From Martinezella lusitana (GTDB taxonomy: Bacteria > Pseudomonadota > Alphaproteobacteria > Rhizobiales > Rhizobiaceae): a stretch of DNA of 64,000 nt. The position numbers and the translations under genes are program-made. The notes beneath the pieces were generated by a model. The model made no database searches, was not told the origin of the DNA, and saw only the letters and a program-made list of their open reading frames with translations. The DNA lies in assembly GCF_900094565.1 (NCBI RefSeq), contig NZ_FMAF01000033.1, positions 1 through 64,000 on the forward strand, written 5' to 3'. Positions 26,893 through 36,316 of the stretch are shown in pieces (the first letter of the stretch is position 1; every line of letters starts with the position of its first letter).

Positions 26893-27710
26893 CAGATCAG
26901 CCCCTTAAGGAACGCTGCAACGCCGCGGGCCTCGGGCGCCGAGAGGCCATGCGTGACGAGTGGGCCGTCGAAGCCCACGGCCCGCAGCCGTGCAATGAAA
27001 TCAGGAAAATCGACGACGCCCTGCCCCGCGGTTGCGAAGCGACCATCGGCATGACGATCCTTGGCATGCGCGAGAGCTATATGGCCCGCCGCGGTTTCGA
27101 CCGCCTTCTCGACGATCACCCGCGCCTGCTCCGGCGTCGCCTGCTCGAACAGATTGGCGGGATCGAGCACGATGCGCAGCCGTCGCGATCCCATTTCCTC
27201 GATCAGCCGCCTGGCGTCCTTAGCCGACGTGACAATATTGGCTTGCTCCGGCTCGATGCCGAGATCCACACCATGCCGCTCCGCCAGTTCCAGAGCTTTC
27301 GACATTTCAGCCGCCATGTCGGCCCAGGCGGCGGGATCGCCGTTGTCGGGATGATGGGCCCATTGGTCGTTCGGGTCGCGCGTACCGGTGCAAAGCGTCA
27401 CGAGCGGAATGGAGAGTGCCGCCGCCGTCTCGATGACGACGGCGAGTTGGGCCATGCCCGTTCGACGCGCGGATATGTCCGGATGGGCCATGTTGTAGGT
27501 GCCGGAGAGAGCTGCAAGCGAGACCCCGGTGGCGCGCACTGCCGTCCGGATTTCCGCAAGCGTCGTCTCAGCGACGGCATCGGGCATCGAGGGCAGTCCG
27601 CAGCAGGCGAGATTGAACTGCACACATGCGTAGCCGCTGTCGCGCACCGCCGAGAGAACACCGAGCGGCTCGGTCCCCGGAAAGGTCTTGGCGAATATCC
27701 CAATCTGCAT
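26892..27710 (-). CDS. Sugar phosphate isomerase/epimerase family TIM barrel
   Basis: Protein of 272 aa in the xylose-isomerase-like TIM-barrel family. Acidic metal ligands are expected in DLGIEPEQANIV, RIVLDPANLFE and the DRHADG region, with His in LAHAKD. It is one of two such proteins in this operon. ATG 27710 shares a base with the oxidoreductase stop. Confidence 0.8.
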   Translation of the reverse strand: MQIGIFAKTFPGTEPLGVLSAVRDSGYACVQFNLACCGLPSMPDAVAETTLAEIRTAVRATGVSLAALSGTYNMAHPDISARRTGMAQLAVVIETAAALSIPLVTLCTGTRDPNDQWAHHPDNGDPAAWADMAAEMSKALELAERHGVDLGIEPEQANIVTSAKDARRLIEEMGSRRLRIVLDPANLFEQATPEQARVIVEKAVETAAGHIALAHAKDRHADGRFATAGQGVVDFPDFIARLRAVGFDGPLVTHGLSAPEARGVAAFLKGLI

Positions 27711-28786
27711 CAGACCGCTCCCGTGACCGATGCAAGTTCGACGCGCTCGCCCCGTTCCACCGATCGGGCGATCGCCACCATCGCGCGGATCGAAGCCAGG
27801 CCGTCCTCGACGTCGGCCCCGCGCATCGGCGCACCATTCAACGCCGTATCAGCGAGGCCTTCGAGCTGCCGGCGGAAGAAATGGCCGTCGGCACCGAGCG
27901 GCTTCCTAGTGGTCGCATCCTTCTCATGGAAAATCTCGACCTCGCTCGAGCGGAAGTACCAAGGATTGAAGGTCTTGGCGAGGATCGAGCCGTTTTCACC
28001 ATAGAGCTGGAAGCCCTCATGCCAATCCATGCGCACGGCAACGGTCAGATCCAGATGGCCGAGCGCGCCACTGGCGAATTCGGTTTCCACGAACCAGCAG
28101 TAAGCACCGGCTCGCTCTAGAAGCCGAGCGCGCACTGCAACGATATCGCCGCAGAAGAAACGCGCGGTGTCGACCAGATGCGAGCCATGCGCCAGCATGA
28201 AATATTGCCGCAGGTCGGCCTTCGGATTACCGGCCGGCTTGCGCGCAAGCTTGCTGGTGACAGGCAAGGGCTGCACCGCATCCGTATTGGTATAGCGGTG
28301 GGTGGAATCGCAATACCAAGCCTTCATCGCAAAGATCTGGCCAATATCGTCGCGGACGAAATCGCGCGCCGCCTCCAGCGCCGGATCGAAGCGCTTCATG
28401 TGCCCGACCTGCAGAATCCTGCCGGAGCGGCGCACGGCCTCGGCGAGCTGCAGTCCCTCCTCGATCGACACGCCAATGGGTTTCTCGCAGAGCACATGCT
28501 TTCCGGCTTCCAGCGCCTTGATGGACATCGGCACGTGATAGGCGTCGGATGTCGCGACGATCACGGCCTCGAGATCGGGATCGGCGAGCATTTCATCATA
28601 GTTGTCGTATATCTTCTGCGGCTCGTAGGTCGCGCCCATGCGTGCCAGGAGATCGGGCGCCGCATCGCAGATCGCATAGAGATCGGCATTCCTGGCCTTC
28701 ACGCAGGATTCCAGATGCGCGAACTGGGCGATCGGCCCGCAGCCGAGCACTCCGACGCGAAGACGGCGATTTTCCTTTTCGATCAT
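27710..28786 (-). CDS. Gfo/Idh/MocA-family oxidoreductase
   Basis: NAD(P)-dependent dehydrogenase of 358 aa. The Rossmann motif is RVGVLGCGPIAQFAHLE, and the active-site Lys lies in CEKPIGV (about residue 94). The C-terminal domain has the HGSHLVDTARFF block with the family's His-x3-Asp. ATG 28786 follows GGAAGAG. It is expected to oxidise a sugar or cyclitol at the operon entry point, together with the neighbouring isomerases. Confidence 0.87.
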   Translation of the reverse strand: MIEKENRRLRVGVLGCGPIAQFAHLESCVKARNADLYAICDAAPDLLARMGATYEPQKIYDNYDEMLADPDLEAVIVATSDAYHVPMSIKALEAGKHVLCEKPIGVSIEEGLQLAEAVRRSGRILQVGHMKRFDPALEAARDFVRDDIGQIFAMKAWYCDSTHRYTNTDAVQPLPVTSKLARKPAGNPKADLRQYFMLAHGSHLVDTARFFCGDIVAVRARLLERAGAYCWFVETEFASGALGHLDLTVAVRMDWHEGFQLYGENGSILAKTFNPWYFRSSEVEIFHEKDATTRKPLGADGHFFRRQLEGLADTALNGAPMRGADVEDGLASIRAMVAIARSVERGERVELASVTGAV

Positions 28787-28797
28787 GGTTCTCTTCC

Positions 28798-29616
28798 TTA
28801 TGCGCCGTAGCCGCGCATGGTTTCGCGGTTGGCTCTGACCGCGGCGGCAGGGTCGGCGGCTGCGGTTTCGGATTCTTCCTCCAACACCAGCCAGCCATTG
28901 AAGCGCGGCGCTGTGGAGACGAGATCGATCACGGCAGGCGTGTCGAGAATACCCTTGCCGAGCATCGCCCATCGGTCATTGGCGTCGACGTCCTTGAGGT
29001 GCAGGTAGCGGATGCGATCCTGGTAGGCGCGCATCGTATCGAGCATGTCAGCATGTCCGCGCAGGATATGGCCGGTATCCGGCACCCAGCCGACCAGGCT
29101 CGGGTCGAGCAAGGCGAAGATGCGGTCATAATCGGCGCGGTCGAACAGCAGAGTATTGTGATGCGAACTCGGATGCACGGCGACATCGACGCCGCTGGCT
29201 TTGCCCAGTTCTCCGGCGCGATTGTAGAAGTCGCCGGCGATGGCGAACTTGTCATCGCGTGGGCCGTCTGAGACGACGGTGGCCGAGCCGATGGAGACGA
29301 GTGCGCCCGGAAAATGGGCGGCGTAGTCGATCCAACGCCGCGCCGTCGCAAGATCGTCCTTAGTCGCATCGGCGACCGTGAAGCCGCTCTTCGAGCCGAA
29401 GGCGAAGGAAACGAGCGTCAAGCCGTGACTTTTCAGCGCGCTCGCGAAAGCATGCGGGTCTGCCGCGTAGCGGCCGATCATCGTATCGGTGATTTCGATG
29501 CCGAGATAACCGCCGGCGGATATGGCCGACAACAGATCGTCGGCCGTTCCTTGCCAGGCATCGCCGAGCATTTCCCACGTAAATGTCTGGCAGCCGACTT
29601 TTATGTCCTTGCTCAT
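28798..29616 (-). CDS. Sugar phosphate isomerase/epimerase family TIM barrel (inosose dehydratase-like)
   Basis: Protein of 272 aa in PF01261. It begins KVGCQTFTWEM and has VHPSSHHNT, GWVPDTGHIL, YLHLKDVD and WLVLEEESE as successive metal-site blocks. This layout resembles inosose dehydratase and 3-keto-sugar isomerases. It differs clearly in sequence from the other TIM-barrel protein of the operon, so the two probably catalyse different steps. Confidence 0.82.
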   Translation of the reverse strand: MSKDIKVGCQTFTWEMLGDAWQGTADDLLSAISAGGYLGIEITDTMIGRYAADPHAFASALKSHGLTLVSFAFGSKSGFTVADATKDDLATARRWIDYAAHFPGALVSIGSATVVSDGPRDDKFAIAGDFYNRAGELGKASGVDVAVHPSSHHNTLLFDRADYDRIFALLDPSLVGWVPDTGHILRGHADMLDTMRAYQDRIRYLHLKDVDANDRWAMLGKGILDTPAVIDLVSTAPRFNGWLVLEEESETAAADPAAAVRANRETMRGYGA

Positions 29617-29621
29617 TCCCG

Positions 29622-30458
29622 CTATTCCTTGATTCCGCCTTGGGTCAGGCCTTCGATGATGTGTCGTTGGAAGAAGAGCACCAAGACAATGAGCGGCACG
29701 GTGACGACAGCCGATGCGGCGGCGATGTCTCCCCAGGGCACGTAATATTGGTTGGTGAAATTGGCGATGCCGACCGGGATCGTCTGGCTGTCGCTATCCG
29801 AGGTGAAGGCCAGCGCGAACAGGAACTCGTTCCAGGCGGTGATGAAAGCAAGTAGGCCTGTCGTGACCAGGCTCGGCAGCGACATCGGCAGGATGATATG
29901 CCAGAGCAGGCCGACCGGACCGACGCCGTCCATGCGGGCCGCCTCGTCGATCTCGCGCGGCAATGTCTCGAAATAGCCGAACAGGACCCAGGTCACCAAC
30001 GGCAGTCCGAGTGCGAGATAGGTGATGATCAACGCCGTATAGGTATCGAGCAACCCGAGATCCGACGCAATGAGATAGAGCGGCCCGACGAGTGCGATCT
30101 GCGGAAACATCGACACCGAAAGGATGACCGTGAGGATGCCGAAGCGCCCTTTCACCTCGAGGCGCGACAGCGAAAAGGCGGCGAGCGAGCCGACGATCAG
30201 GCAGAGAGCCGTGGTCGACAACGCGACGATGAGCGAGTTCAGCACATAGTGATGCAGGCCTTTTTCGATGAAGGCGTTATAGTAATGCTCCAGCGTGAAC
30301 GGGTTCGGAATGAGCGAGGGCGTTCCCTCGGTCAGCGCCTTGTCGAGCTGGAACGATGTCGAGAACTGCCAGAGGAACGGGCCGGCGGACCAGATGAGAA
30401 TGAGCAGTGCGCCGAAGTAGATGACGAGGCTTTGAAAGACGGAGCGGCTTTCGTTCAT
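29622..30458 (-). CDS. MalG-type ABC sugar permease
   Basis: Inner-membrane permease of 278 aa with about six membrane spans and the EAA-type loop EIDEAARMDGVGPVGLLWHIILP. The frame extends much further upstream, but ATG 30458 overlaps the stop of the MalF-type gene (ATGA) and gives the usual family N-terminus. Confidence 0.88.
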   Translation of the reverse strand: MNESRSVFQSLVIYFGALLILIWSAGPFLWQFSTSFQLDKALTEGTPSLIPNPFTLEHYYNAFIEKGLHHYVLNSLIVALSTTALCLIVGSLAAFSLSRLEVKGRFGILTVILSVSMFPQIALVGPLYLIASDLGLLDTYTALIITYLALGLPLVTWVLFGYFETLPREIDEAARMDGVGPVGLLWHIILPMSLPSLVTTGLLAFITAWNEFLFALAFTSDSDSQTIPVGIANFTNQYYVPWGDIAAASAVVTVPLIVLVLFFQRHIIEGLTQGGIKE

Positions 30459-31387
30459 GTCGTCTTCCTTATCTGCCGCACGAGGAAGATGCAGAAGACA
30501 ACGGCGATCAGCCCCTCCGTGATGAACATGGCGGTCGAGACGGCCGAGCCGTAGCCGAACTGAAGCGTCGAAAAGAGCACCTTGTAGGACAGCGTCGAAA
30601 GCGTCTCGGTGGAATCGGCCGGGCCTCCGCCCGTCAGCACATAGACCAGATCGAAGACACGGAACGCATCGAGCGCGCGAAAGAGGCCGGCAATCAGCAG
30701 CGTCGGCATCAAGAGCGGCAGCCGGATATGCCAGAAGATCGTCCAGGCTCGCGCGCCGTCCATGCGGGCGGCCTCGACCAGGGATTTCGGAACGGTTTGC
30801 AGCCCTGTCAGCAGCAGAAGCGCCATGAACGGCGTGGTTTTCCAGACGTCGGCAAGGATGATCGTCGTCAGGGCCGTATCGGGCGAGCCGTACCAGTTGA
30901 CGTTCTGGTCGATCAGCCCCGCATGCAGCAGGATGAAATTGATGATGCCGTGCTGACCATCGAAGAGCCAGCCGAACATCTTCGATGTCACGACGGTCGG
31001 CATGGCCCAGGGCACGAGCATGGCGGCGCGGATCATGCCGCGGCCGGCGAAGGTCTCGCAAAGGATCAGCGCCATCGCAAGGCCGATGAACGTCTCCAGC
31101 CCGGTCGAGATCACGGTGAACCAGATGGTGTGCCACCAGGCATTCCAGAAAGGCGGATCGGCCAGCAATTGCACATAGTTGGCGATGCCGATGAAATCAT
31201 TGTCTTGAGTGATCAGCGAGCGATTGGTGAAGGACAGATAGAGGCCGTTGAAGATCGGATAGAAGGATACCGATGCGAGCGAGATGAAAGCCGGTAACAG
31301 CAGCAGCCAGGGCCAGAGGGCGCTTGGCAGCGCCCTCGATTTGCCTGGGGTTCGCTCGGACGCGGGAACCGTCATCGTTACGGCCAT
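30455..31387 (-). CDS. MalF-type ABC sugar permease
   Basis: Inner-membrane permease of 310 aa. Hydrophobic segments start around residue 25, and the EAA-type loop reads LVEAARMDGARAWTIFWHIRLP. ATG 31387 lies one base after the binding-protein stop; a TTG three codons earlier is the longer alternative. It partners the MalG-type permease. Confidence 0.87.
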   Translation of the reverse strand: MAVTMTVPASERTPGKSRALPSALWPWLLLLPAFISLASVSFYPIFNGLYLSFTNRSLITQDNDFIGIANYVQLLADPPFWNAWWHTIWFTVISTGLETFIGLAMALILCETFAGRGMIRAAMLVPWAMPTVVTSKMFGWLFDGQHGIINFILLHAGLIDQNVNWYGSPDTALTTIILADVWKTTPFMALLLLTGLQTVPKSLVEAARMDGARAWTIFWHIRLPLLMPTLLIAGLFRALDAFRVFDLVYVLTGGGPADSTETLSTLSYKVLFSTLQFGYGSAVSTAMFITEGLIAVVFCIFLVRQIRKTT

Positions 31388-31388
31388 T

Positions 31389-32723
31389 TCAGCCAACGAT
31401 CTTGTTGATCTGGGTAGCCGCCGCCTGCAGTTCCGCCTTGACGTTGCCGCTGACCAGCGCCTTCGAGATGCTGGACTGCAATGCCAGCGTCACCTTGGCA
31501 TATTGCGGCGTGATCGGCCGCGGTGTGGCGCCGGTGAAGACACTCTGGAGGCTCGCCATGAACGGCTGCTCGGCCTTCAGCTTTGCATCCTGGAATATCG
31601 CCGGGCGCGAGGGTGCAAGACCGAAATTAAGGGCCAGCCGGGTTTGGGTTTCCGGCGACGACATCCAGGTCAAGAATTCGATCGCCGCTTCCCGCTTCTT
31701 GGAATTGGCATTGATGCCCAGCTGGTAGCCGCCGAGGCACGCAGCACTCTTGCCGCCGGCAAAATGCGGCAGCGGAGCGACGGCAACCTTGTCGACGACA
31801 TGCGAGGCCTTTGGATCCTGCGCGATCGGATAGACATAGGACCAGTTGCGCATGAACATCGCCTCGCCCGACGTAAACGGCTGGCGAGAAGGCTCCTCAT
31901 CCCAGGACAGGACGTTCTGAGGGCTGATCTTCGTCTTGTTGATGGTGTCATAGAGGAACTGGATCGCTTCGACGGCAGCATCATCGCCGATGACCGAGGA
32001 TTTACCGTCGGCGGAAAGGATGGAACCTCCGTTGGACGCAATGATTTCGACGGCGTCGCAGATCAGGACTTCCGCCTGTTTGCCCTGCCAGAGATAGCCG
32101 AACTTGGCGTCGCCGGCCTTCTGTGCCTCAGCCGCGATCGTTGCCATGTCGGCCCAGGTTTCCGGCACCTTACCGCCGTGCTTCTCCACGAGATCCTTGC
32201 GATAGTAGAACATGCCGGAATCGACGAACCACGGCAGCGCGGTGAGTTTGCCGCCATAGGTGCAGGCGGCGACCGTACCGGGGAAATATTCGGCGCGCTT
32301 GTCCTTCGGGAAATATTCGTCGAGCGGCAAGGCCCAGCCCGCGGCCGCAAAGCCTGCGATCCAGATGACATCCTGGCTGAAGACATCAGGCGTCCCATTG
32401 CGGCGTGCCAGCTGCTGGACGAGCCCCTGATAGACTTCTGTCGACGAGCTTGGCGGCGGCAGCTCGATGAACTTGACGGTCACCCGGCTTTGCGACTCGT
32501 TGAAAGCCTTGACGAGATCGCCAAGCCCTTCCTTGCCGAAGAAGCTCGCGCTGGCGAAGCTGATTTCCGTCCGGTCGGCCGCGCGCGCCGGGCGTATGCC
32601 GAAGCCGGACGCAACGCTAAGTGTCGCCGCGCCCGCCGCACCGAGCAGCAGCTGGCGGCGGTCGAGCATTATCGATTGGCTGATCATCTTGGAGTCAGCC
32701 GGCGTCTTCTTGAAACCTGTCAT
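31389..32723 (-). CDS. Tat-exported sugar-binding protein
   Basis: Extracellular solute-binding protein of 444 aa, family 1. A twin-arginine signal (LDRRQLLLGAAG) precedes a cleavage region at RPARA-A. The mature part contains a typical PDVFSQDVIW and the FTSGEAMFMRNW ligand-domain block. ATG 32723 follows GGGAGGGAAAC; a longer frame upstream is rejected. First gene of the ten-gene operon. Tat export suggests folding before secretion. Confidence 0.88.
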   Translation of the reverse strand: MTGFKKTPADSKMISQSIMLDRRQLLLGAAGAATLSVASGFGIRPARAADRTEISFASASFFGKEGLGDLVKAFNESQSRVTVKFIELPPPSSSTEVYQGLVQQLARRNGTPDVFSQDVIWIAGFAAAGWALPLDEYFPKDKRAEYFPGTVAACTYGGKLTALPWFVDSGMFYYRKDLVEKHGGKVPETWADMATIAAEAQKAGDAKFGYLWQGKQAEVLICDAVEIIASNGGSILSADGKSSVIGDDAAVEAIQFLYDTINKTKISPQNVLSWDEEPSRQPFTSGEAMFMRNWSYVYPIAQDPKASHVVDKVAVAPLPHFAGGKSAACLGGYQLGINANSKKREAAIEFLTWMSSPETQTRLALNFGLAPSRPAIFQDAKLKAEQPFMASLQSVFTGATPRPITPQYAKVTLALQSSISKALVSGNVKAELQAAATQINKIVG

Positions 32724-32792
32724 GTTTCCCTCCCAGGAAGACTGGCGACCTCCGTATCTCCGCGCCAGTATTCGCACATGTTTCATAAAAAA

Positions 32793-32806
32793 TTGTCGCG
32801 CGTCAA
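32793..32806. promoter_or_regulatory. Candidate LacI-type operator in divergent promoter
   Basis: TTGTCGCGCGTCAA is palindromic at 12 of 14 positions with the central CG typical of LacI-family operators. It sits between the binding-protein gene and the divergent oxidoreductase gene. Assignment to the LacI regulator at 35042-36076 is inference. Confidence 0.4.
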
Positions 32807-32898
32807 GAAATAAGATGCTTTAAATCACATCTGGAATCGTCGTTCGGGTGCGTCGACGCGCCGCGAACGAATGAAGTGCATCAGGGAGGATTGAAAAT

Positions 32899-34047
32899 AT
32901 GACAGGCAATTCAAAGGGAAAGCTCGGTGTCGGAGTCATTGGCTGCGGTAATATCTCCATGACTTATCTGCGCAATGCGGCGCTGTTTGCCGGCGTCGAA
33001 TTGCGCGCCTGCGCCGATATATCGGCCGATGCGGCCGCACTGCGCGCTCGTGAATATCGCATTCGCGCCTTGAGCGTCGACCAGCTGCTCGCCGATCCAG
33101 AGGTCGATCTGGTCCTGAACCTCACGGTTCCCGCCGTGCATTTCGACGTGACCATGTCGGCCCTGTCTGCCGGCAAGCATGTCTTCACCGAGAAGCCGCT
33201 CGCGACATCGGCGGCCGATGGCCGCCTCCTTGTGAAGGAAGCCAGGCGCCGCGGCTTGCGGCTGGGCTCGGCCCCCGACACATTCCTCGGCGCGGCGGGC
33301 CGTCGGGCACGGCGCTTGATGGAGGAAGGCGCGATCGGTCGTCCGGTCAGCGGTACGGCCTTCATGATGGGGCGCGGCATGGAGGACTGGCACCCCAATC
33401 CGCACTTCTACTACCAGCCGGGCGGCGGTCCTGTCTTCGACATGGGCCCCTATTATCTGACTATGATGGCGAACCTGCTCGGGCCGGTCGTGCGCGTCAT
33501 GGCGATGGCGACGAAGGGCCAGGAAGAACGCCTCATCACCGCCGATGGCCCGTTCAAGAACACGAGCTTCAAGGTCGGCACACCGACCAATGTTCTCTCG
33601 CTGCTGGAATTCGCATCCGGCGCCACGGTCAATTTCGGCGCCTCGTGGGACGTCTTCCGCCACTCCAATCATCCGATCGAACTGCATGGCACCGAGGGGT
33701 CGCTGCGCCTGCCAGACCCCGACACGTTCGGCGGAACGGTATCCCTGTCCGAGCGGGGCGCCGATTGGCGTGATTTCGACAGCGACGGCGAACTCTATGG
33801 GAAGAGGAATTGGCCATATGCGGCGCCGGATCGGGCAAATTACCGCATGCTTGGCGTTGCCGACCTCGCGCGCTCGCTTGAGGAGAACCGGCCGCCACGG
33901 GCATCCGGCGATCTTGCGCTGCATGTACTCGAAATCATGGAGGCCATTCTGGCTTCAGGAGAAAGTGGACAATCCGTCAGGATTGCGGGCGATCTTACGC
34001 AGCCGCCATTGCTCGGCGAGGACGAAGCGCGCAGTCTTCTCGCCTGA
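32899..34047 (+). CDS. Gfo/Idh/MocA-family oxidoreductase
   Basis: Dehydrogenase of 382 aa with Rossmann motif GVGVIGCGNISMTY and the active-site Lys in TEKPLAT (about residue 94). The C-terminal part contains GGGPVFDMGPYYLTMMANLLG. GGGAGG lies about ten bases before the ATG. It diverges from the sugar operon and likely serves the same pathway as a second dehydrogenase. The substrate is not known. Confidence 0.87.
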   Translation: MTGNSKGKLGVGVIGCGNISMTYLRNAALFAGVELRACADISADAAALRAREYRIRALSVDQLLADPEVDLVLNLTVPAVHFDVTMSALSAGKHVFTEKPLATSAADGRLLVKEARRRGLRLGSAPDTFLGAAGRRARRLMEEGAIGRPVSGTAFMMGRGMEDWHPNPHFYYQPGGGPVFDMGPYYLTMMANLLGPVVRVMAMATKGQEERLITADGPFKNTSFKVGTPTNVLSLLEFASGATVNFGASWDVFRHSNHPIELHGTEGSLRLPDPDTFGGTVSLSERGADWRDFDSDGELYGKRNWPYAAPDRANYRMLGVADLARSLEENRPPRASGDLALHVLEIMEAILASGESGQSVRIAGDLTQPPLLGEDEARSLLA

Positions 34048-34068
34048 CGCCAGCCGGGGGACGCTGAT

Positions 34069-35034
34069 ATGACTAAACAGCCCGATGAAAACGCCCGACA
34101 GCTTCTCGATCTTGGCAAGAGATCGAAGCCTCGCGTATTCGAAGATGGTACGCCCGAACAAGCCCGCCTCGATTACAATGCCGGCTTCCTCTCGGTTCAA
34201 GGCGCCAAGGAGACCGTAACCTCGTTAGAGGACAGGCAGATCGACGGTCCGAACGGCCGGATCAATCTGCGCCTCTATCGTGGCATCGATACGCCATCGC
34301 GGGATGCCGCCGCCCTGCTCTATCTCCACGGCGGCGGCTGGATGCTTGGCAATCTCGATTCGCATGATGAGATTTGCCGATGGTTCGCCAATATCGCGCG
34401 GTGCGTCGTCATCTGCCCGGACTACCGTCTGGCGCCCGAACACAGGTTTCCGGTCGGCTTGGCGGACTGCGCGGCGACATTGACCTACATGGCTCGGAAT
34501 GCGGCCGAACTCGGCATCGATCCCCTGCGCATAGCGGTCGCCGGAGATAGCGCCGGCGGCAATCTTGCGGCGGTTCTGGCGCTGATGGCGCGCTCTGGCG
34601 AAGTGCCGACGCTTGTGGCGCAGCTACTGATCTATCCCAATACCGATGCCGCACAGACGGCGGACAGCTATCGTCGCCATGGCGAAGGTTTTGGCCTGAC
34701 ATCATCAACGATGCGATGGTTTCGCGATCACTATGTCCGCAGCAGTGCGGATATCCTCGATTGGCGAGTTTCGCCGCTGCGCGCGGAAAGTCTGGCGGAC
34801 GTCGCCCCCGCCTTCGTCCTCCTTGCGGAGTACGACATCCTTGCCGACGAGGGCCTCGCCTATGCCGAGCGTCTGCGAGAAGACGGTGTCCCCGTGGTAC
34901 TTCGCCAATGGCCCGGGCAGATCCACGGCTTCGTCTCGATGGGCAAGTACATTCCCGTCGCGCGCCAGGCGGTCGAGGAAGCGGTTGCGGCATGGCGCGG
35001 CTTCGAAGAGGTTTCCGATCAAACGATGCCTTGA
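34069..35034 (+). CDS. Alpha/beta hydrolase of the HSL family
   Basis: Esterase-like enzyme of 321 aa. It has the family HGGGW oxyanion motif (about residue 85), DYRLAPEHRFP, nucleophile GDSAGG (about 160), Asp in LAEYDILADEG and His in GQIHGFV. The substrate is unknown. It is 21 bases downstream of the oxidoreductase gene and probably co-transcribed. It ends seven bases from the convergent LacI gene. Confidence 0.87.
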   Translation: MTKQPDENARQLLDLGKRSKPRVFEDGTPEQARLDYNAGFLSVQGAKETVTSLEDRQIDGPNGRINLRLYRGIDTPSRDAAALLYLHGGGWMLGNLDSHDEICRWFANIARCVVICPDYRLAPEHRFPVGLADCAATLTYMARNAAELGIDPLRIAVAGDSAGGNLAAVLALMARSGEVPTLVAQLLIYPNTDAAQTADSYRRHGEGFGLTSSTMRWFRDHYVRSSADILDWRVSPLRAESLADVAPAFVLLAEYDILADEGLAYAERLREDGVPVVLRQWPGQIHGFVSMGKYIPVARQAVEEAVAAWRGFEEVSDQTMP

Positions 35035-35041
35035 GGCCGCG

Positions 35042-36076
35042 TCAGGCCGATTGCCTCATGACCAGCGTGCCGTTCAGGCGGACCATGGGCGCGACCGCCT
35101 GAGCCGGCGCATCCGTATCGCCGAGAAGCGCCAGCAGCGAATCGACGCTGTTTGCCGTCATGGCGGCGAAATCCTGTGCCATCGTCGTCAGCGGCGGGCA
35201 GGTATAGCGGCTCAGCGGATGGTCGTCATGCGCGGCTATCCGCAGATCATCGCCCTTCTTACGTCCGACTTTCAGCCCATGCGCGAAAGCGGCGGCCATG
35301 ACGCCGAAGGCGAGACGATCGTTGGCGCACAGAATGGTCCGGCGCGGCAGGGTGTTCGCGTTCAGGATGTCGTCCATCTGCTGGTAACCGACATGCTCGA
35401 ACTCCCAGGTGTAGGAGGCCGTCGTCTTGATCACCAACGGCTCATGGCCGGAGGCCTCCATCGTGGCGATGTAGCTCGCCAGTCTCTCCGGCGAGTTGTG
35501 ATTGACATGAGGAATATCAAGATAGGCCGGCGCTTCGCCGGACCGGCAGAGATATTCGACGATCGTCGCGACGCTCTGCCTGTTGTCATTGCCGATGAAA
35601 GGCGTATTCCCCTCGATGTAGGTGTCGAAATAGACGATCGGCACATTTTGCGCCAGCCTCTCGAACGCCCGCGGATGGGACGTCTGTCCGAGCGGCGCGG
35701 CCACGGCACCTGCGACCTTCAAGGAGAGCATCGTGTTGACGGCTTCCCTCTCCAGTTCCGGCAGACCATGCGAGGAAAACACGATCGGCCAATAGCCTTC
35801 GTCGCGCAGCCTCAACTCGAGACGATTGACCATCTCCGCATAGAATGGATCGGTCAACGCCGGAACGAGAATGCCGATATTGCGGGTTCTCTTCCGGTTG
35901 AGATTTCGTGCATAGATGTTCGGCTGATAGTTGGACGAACGGAGAGCAGCTTCGATCAGAGCACGCGTTACCGGCTTCACACTGGTCGGATCGTCGAAAT
36001 ATTTGGAAAGCGTGGGACGGGAGACGCCGCAGGACTTTGCGAAATCCTCCATTGTCTTATGCGTCATTTTTTCCAT
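35042..36076 (-). CDS. LacI-family transcriptional regulator
   Basis: Regulator of 344 aa. The N-terminal HTH reads MEDFAKSCGVSRPTLSKYFDDP with a hinge helix YQPNIYARNLNRKRT, followed by a periplasmic-binding-protein-like sensor domain (NIGILVPALTDPFYAEMV to LTTMAQDF). The hinge region differs slightly from the common NxxARxL form. It lies between the sugar operon and the tagatose kinase-like genes and could control either. Confidence 0.87.
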   Translation of the reverse strand: MEKMTHKTMEDFAKSCGVSRPTLSKYFDDPTSVKPVTRALIEAALRSSNYQPNIYARNLNRKRTRNIGILVPALTDPFYAEMVNRLELRLRDEGYWPIVFSSHGLPELEREAVNTMLSLKVAGAVAAPLGQTSHPRAFERLAQNVPIVYFDTYIEGNTPFIGNDNRQSVATIVEYLCRSGEAPAYLDIPHVNHNSPERLASYIATMEASGHEPLVIKTTASYTWEFEHVGYQQMDDILNANTLPRRTILCANDRLAFGVMAAAFAHGLKVGRKKGDDLRIAAHDDHPLSRYTCPPLTTMAQDFAAMTANSVDSLLALLGDTDAPAQAVAPMVRLNGTLVMRQSA

Positions 36077-36184
36077 CGAATGCCAACCATCCTGCCTGAG
36101 CCGAACCGCTCGCTTTTCCCGTTATGCGTCCACCCGAAAGCAAGCGCAATCGACGACACAAATTTCGGTAAAGTTTTCCGGAAC

Positions 36185-36214
36185 TTACGTCACGCAAAAA
36201 TATTACGTGCGCAA
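36185..36214. promoter_or_regulatory. Two related sites between LacI gene and kinase gene
   Basis: TTACGTCACGCAA (36185-36197) and TTACGTGCGCAA (36203-36214) are near-repeats in the divergent promoter region of the LacI and kinase genes. They may be operators, but are less symmetrical than expected for LacI sites. Confidence 0.3.
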
Positions 36215-36316
36215 ATTTATTAATTGACGCACAAAAGTTCAAGTCTTAGAAACTTGGTCGGTTCAAAGCCTTCGCGCCGCCAAAATTGAAACCACCTCGA
36301 AGTGAGTTCAGCCTGC

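Noticed and set aside
30459..31136. Upstream extension of the MalG-type permease frame to 31136
   Set aside because: The extension overlaps the MalF-type gene and has no membrane-like sequence; ATG 30458 with ATGA overlap is preferred.
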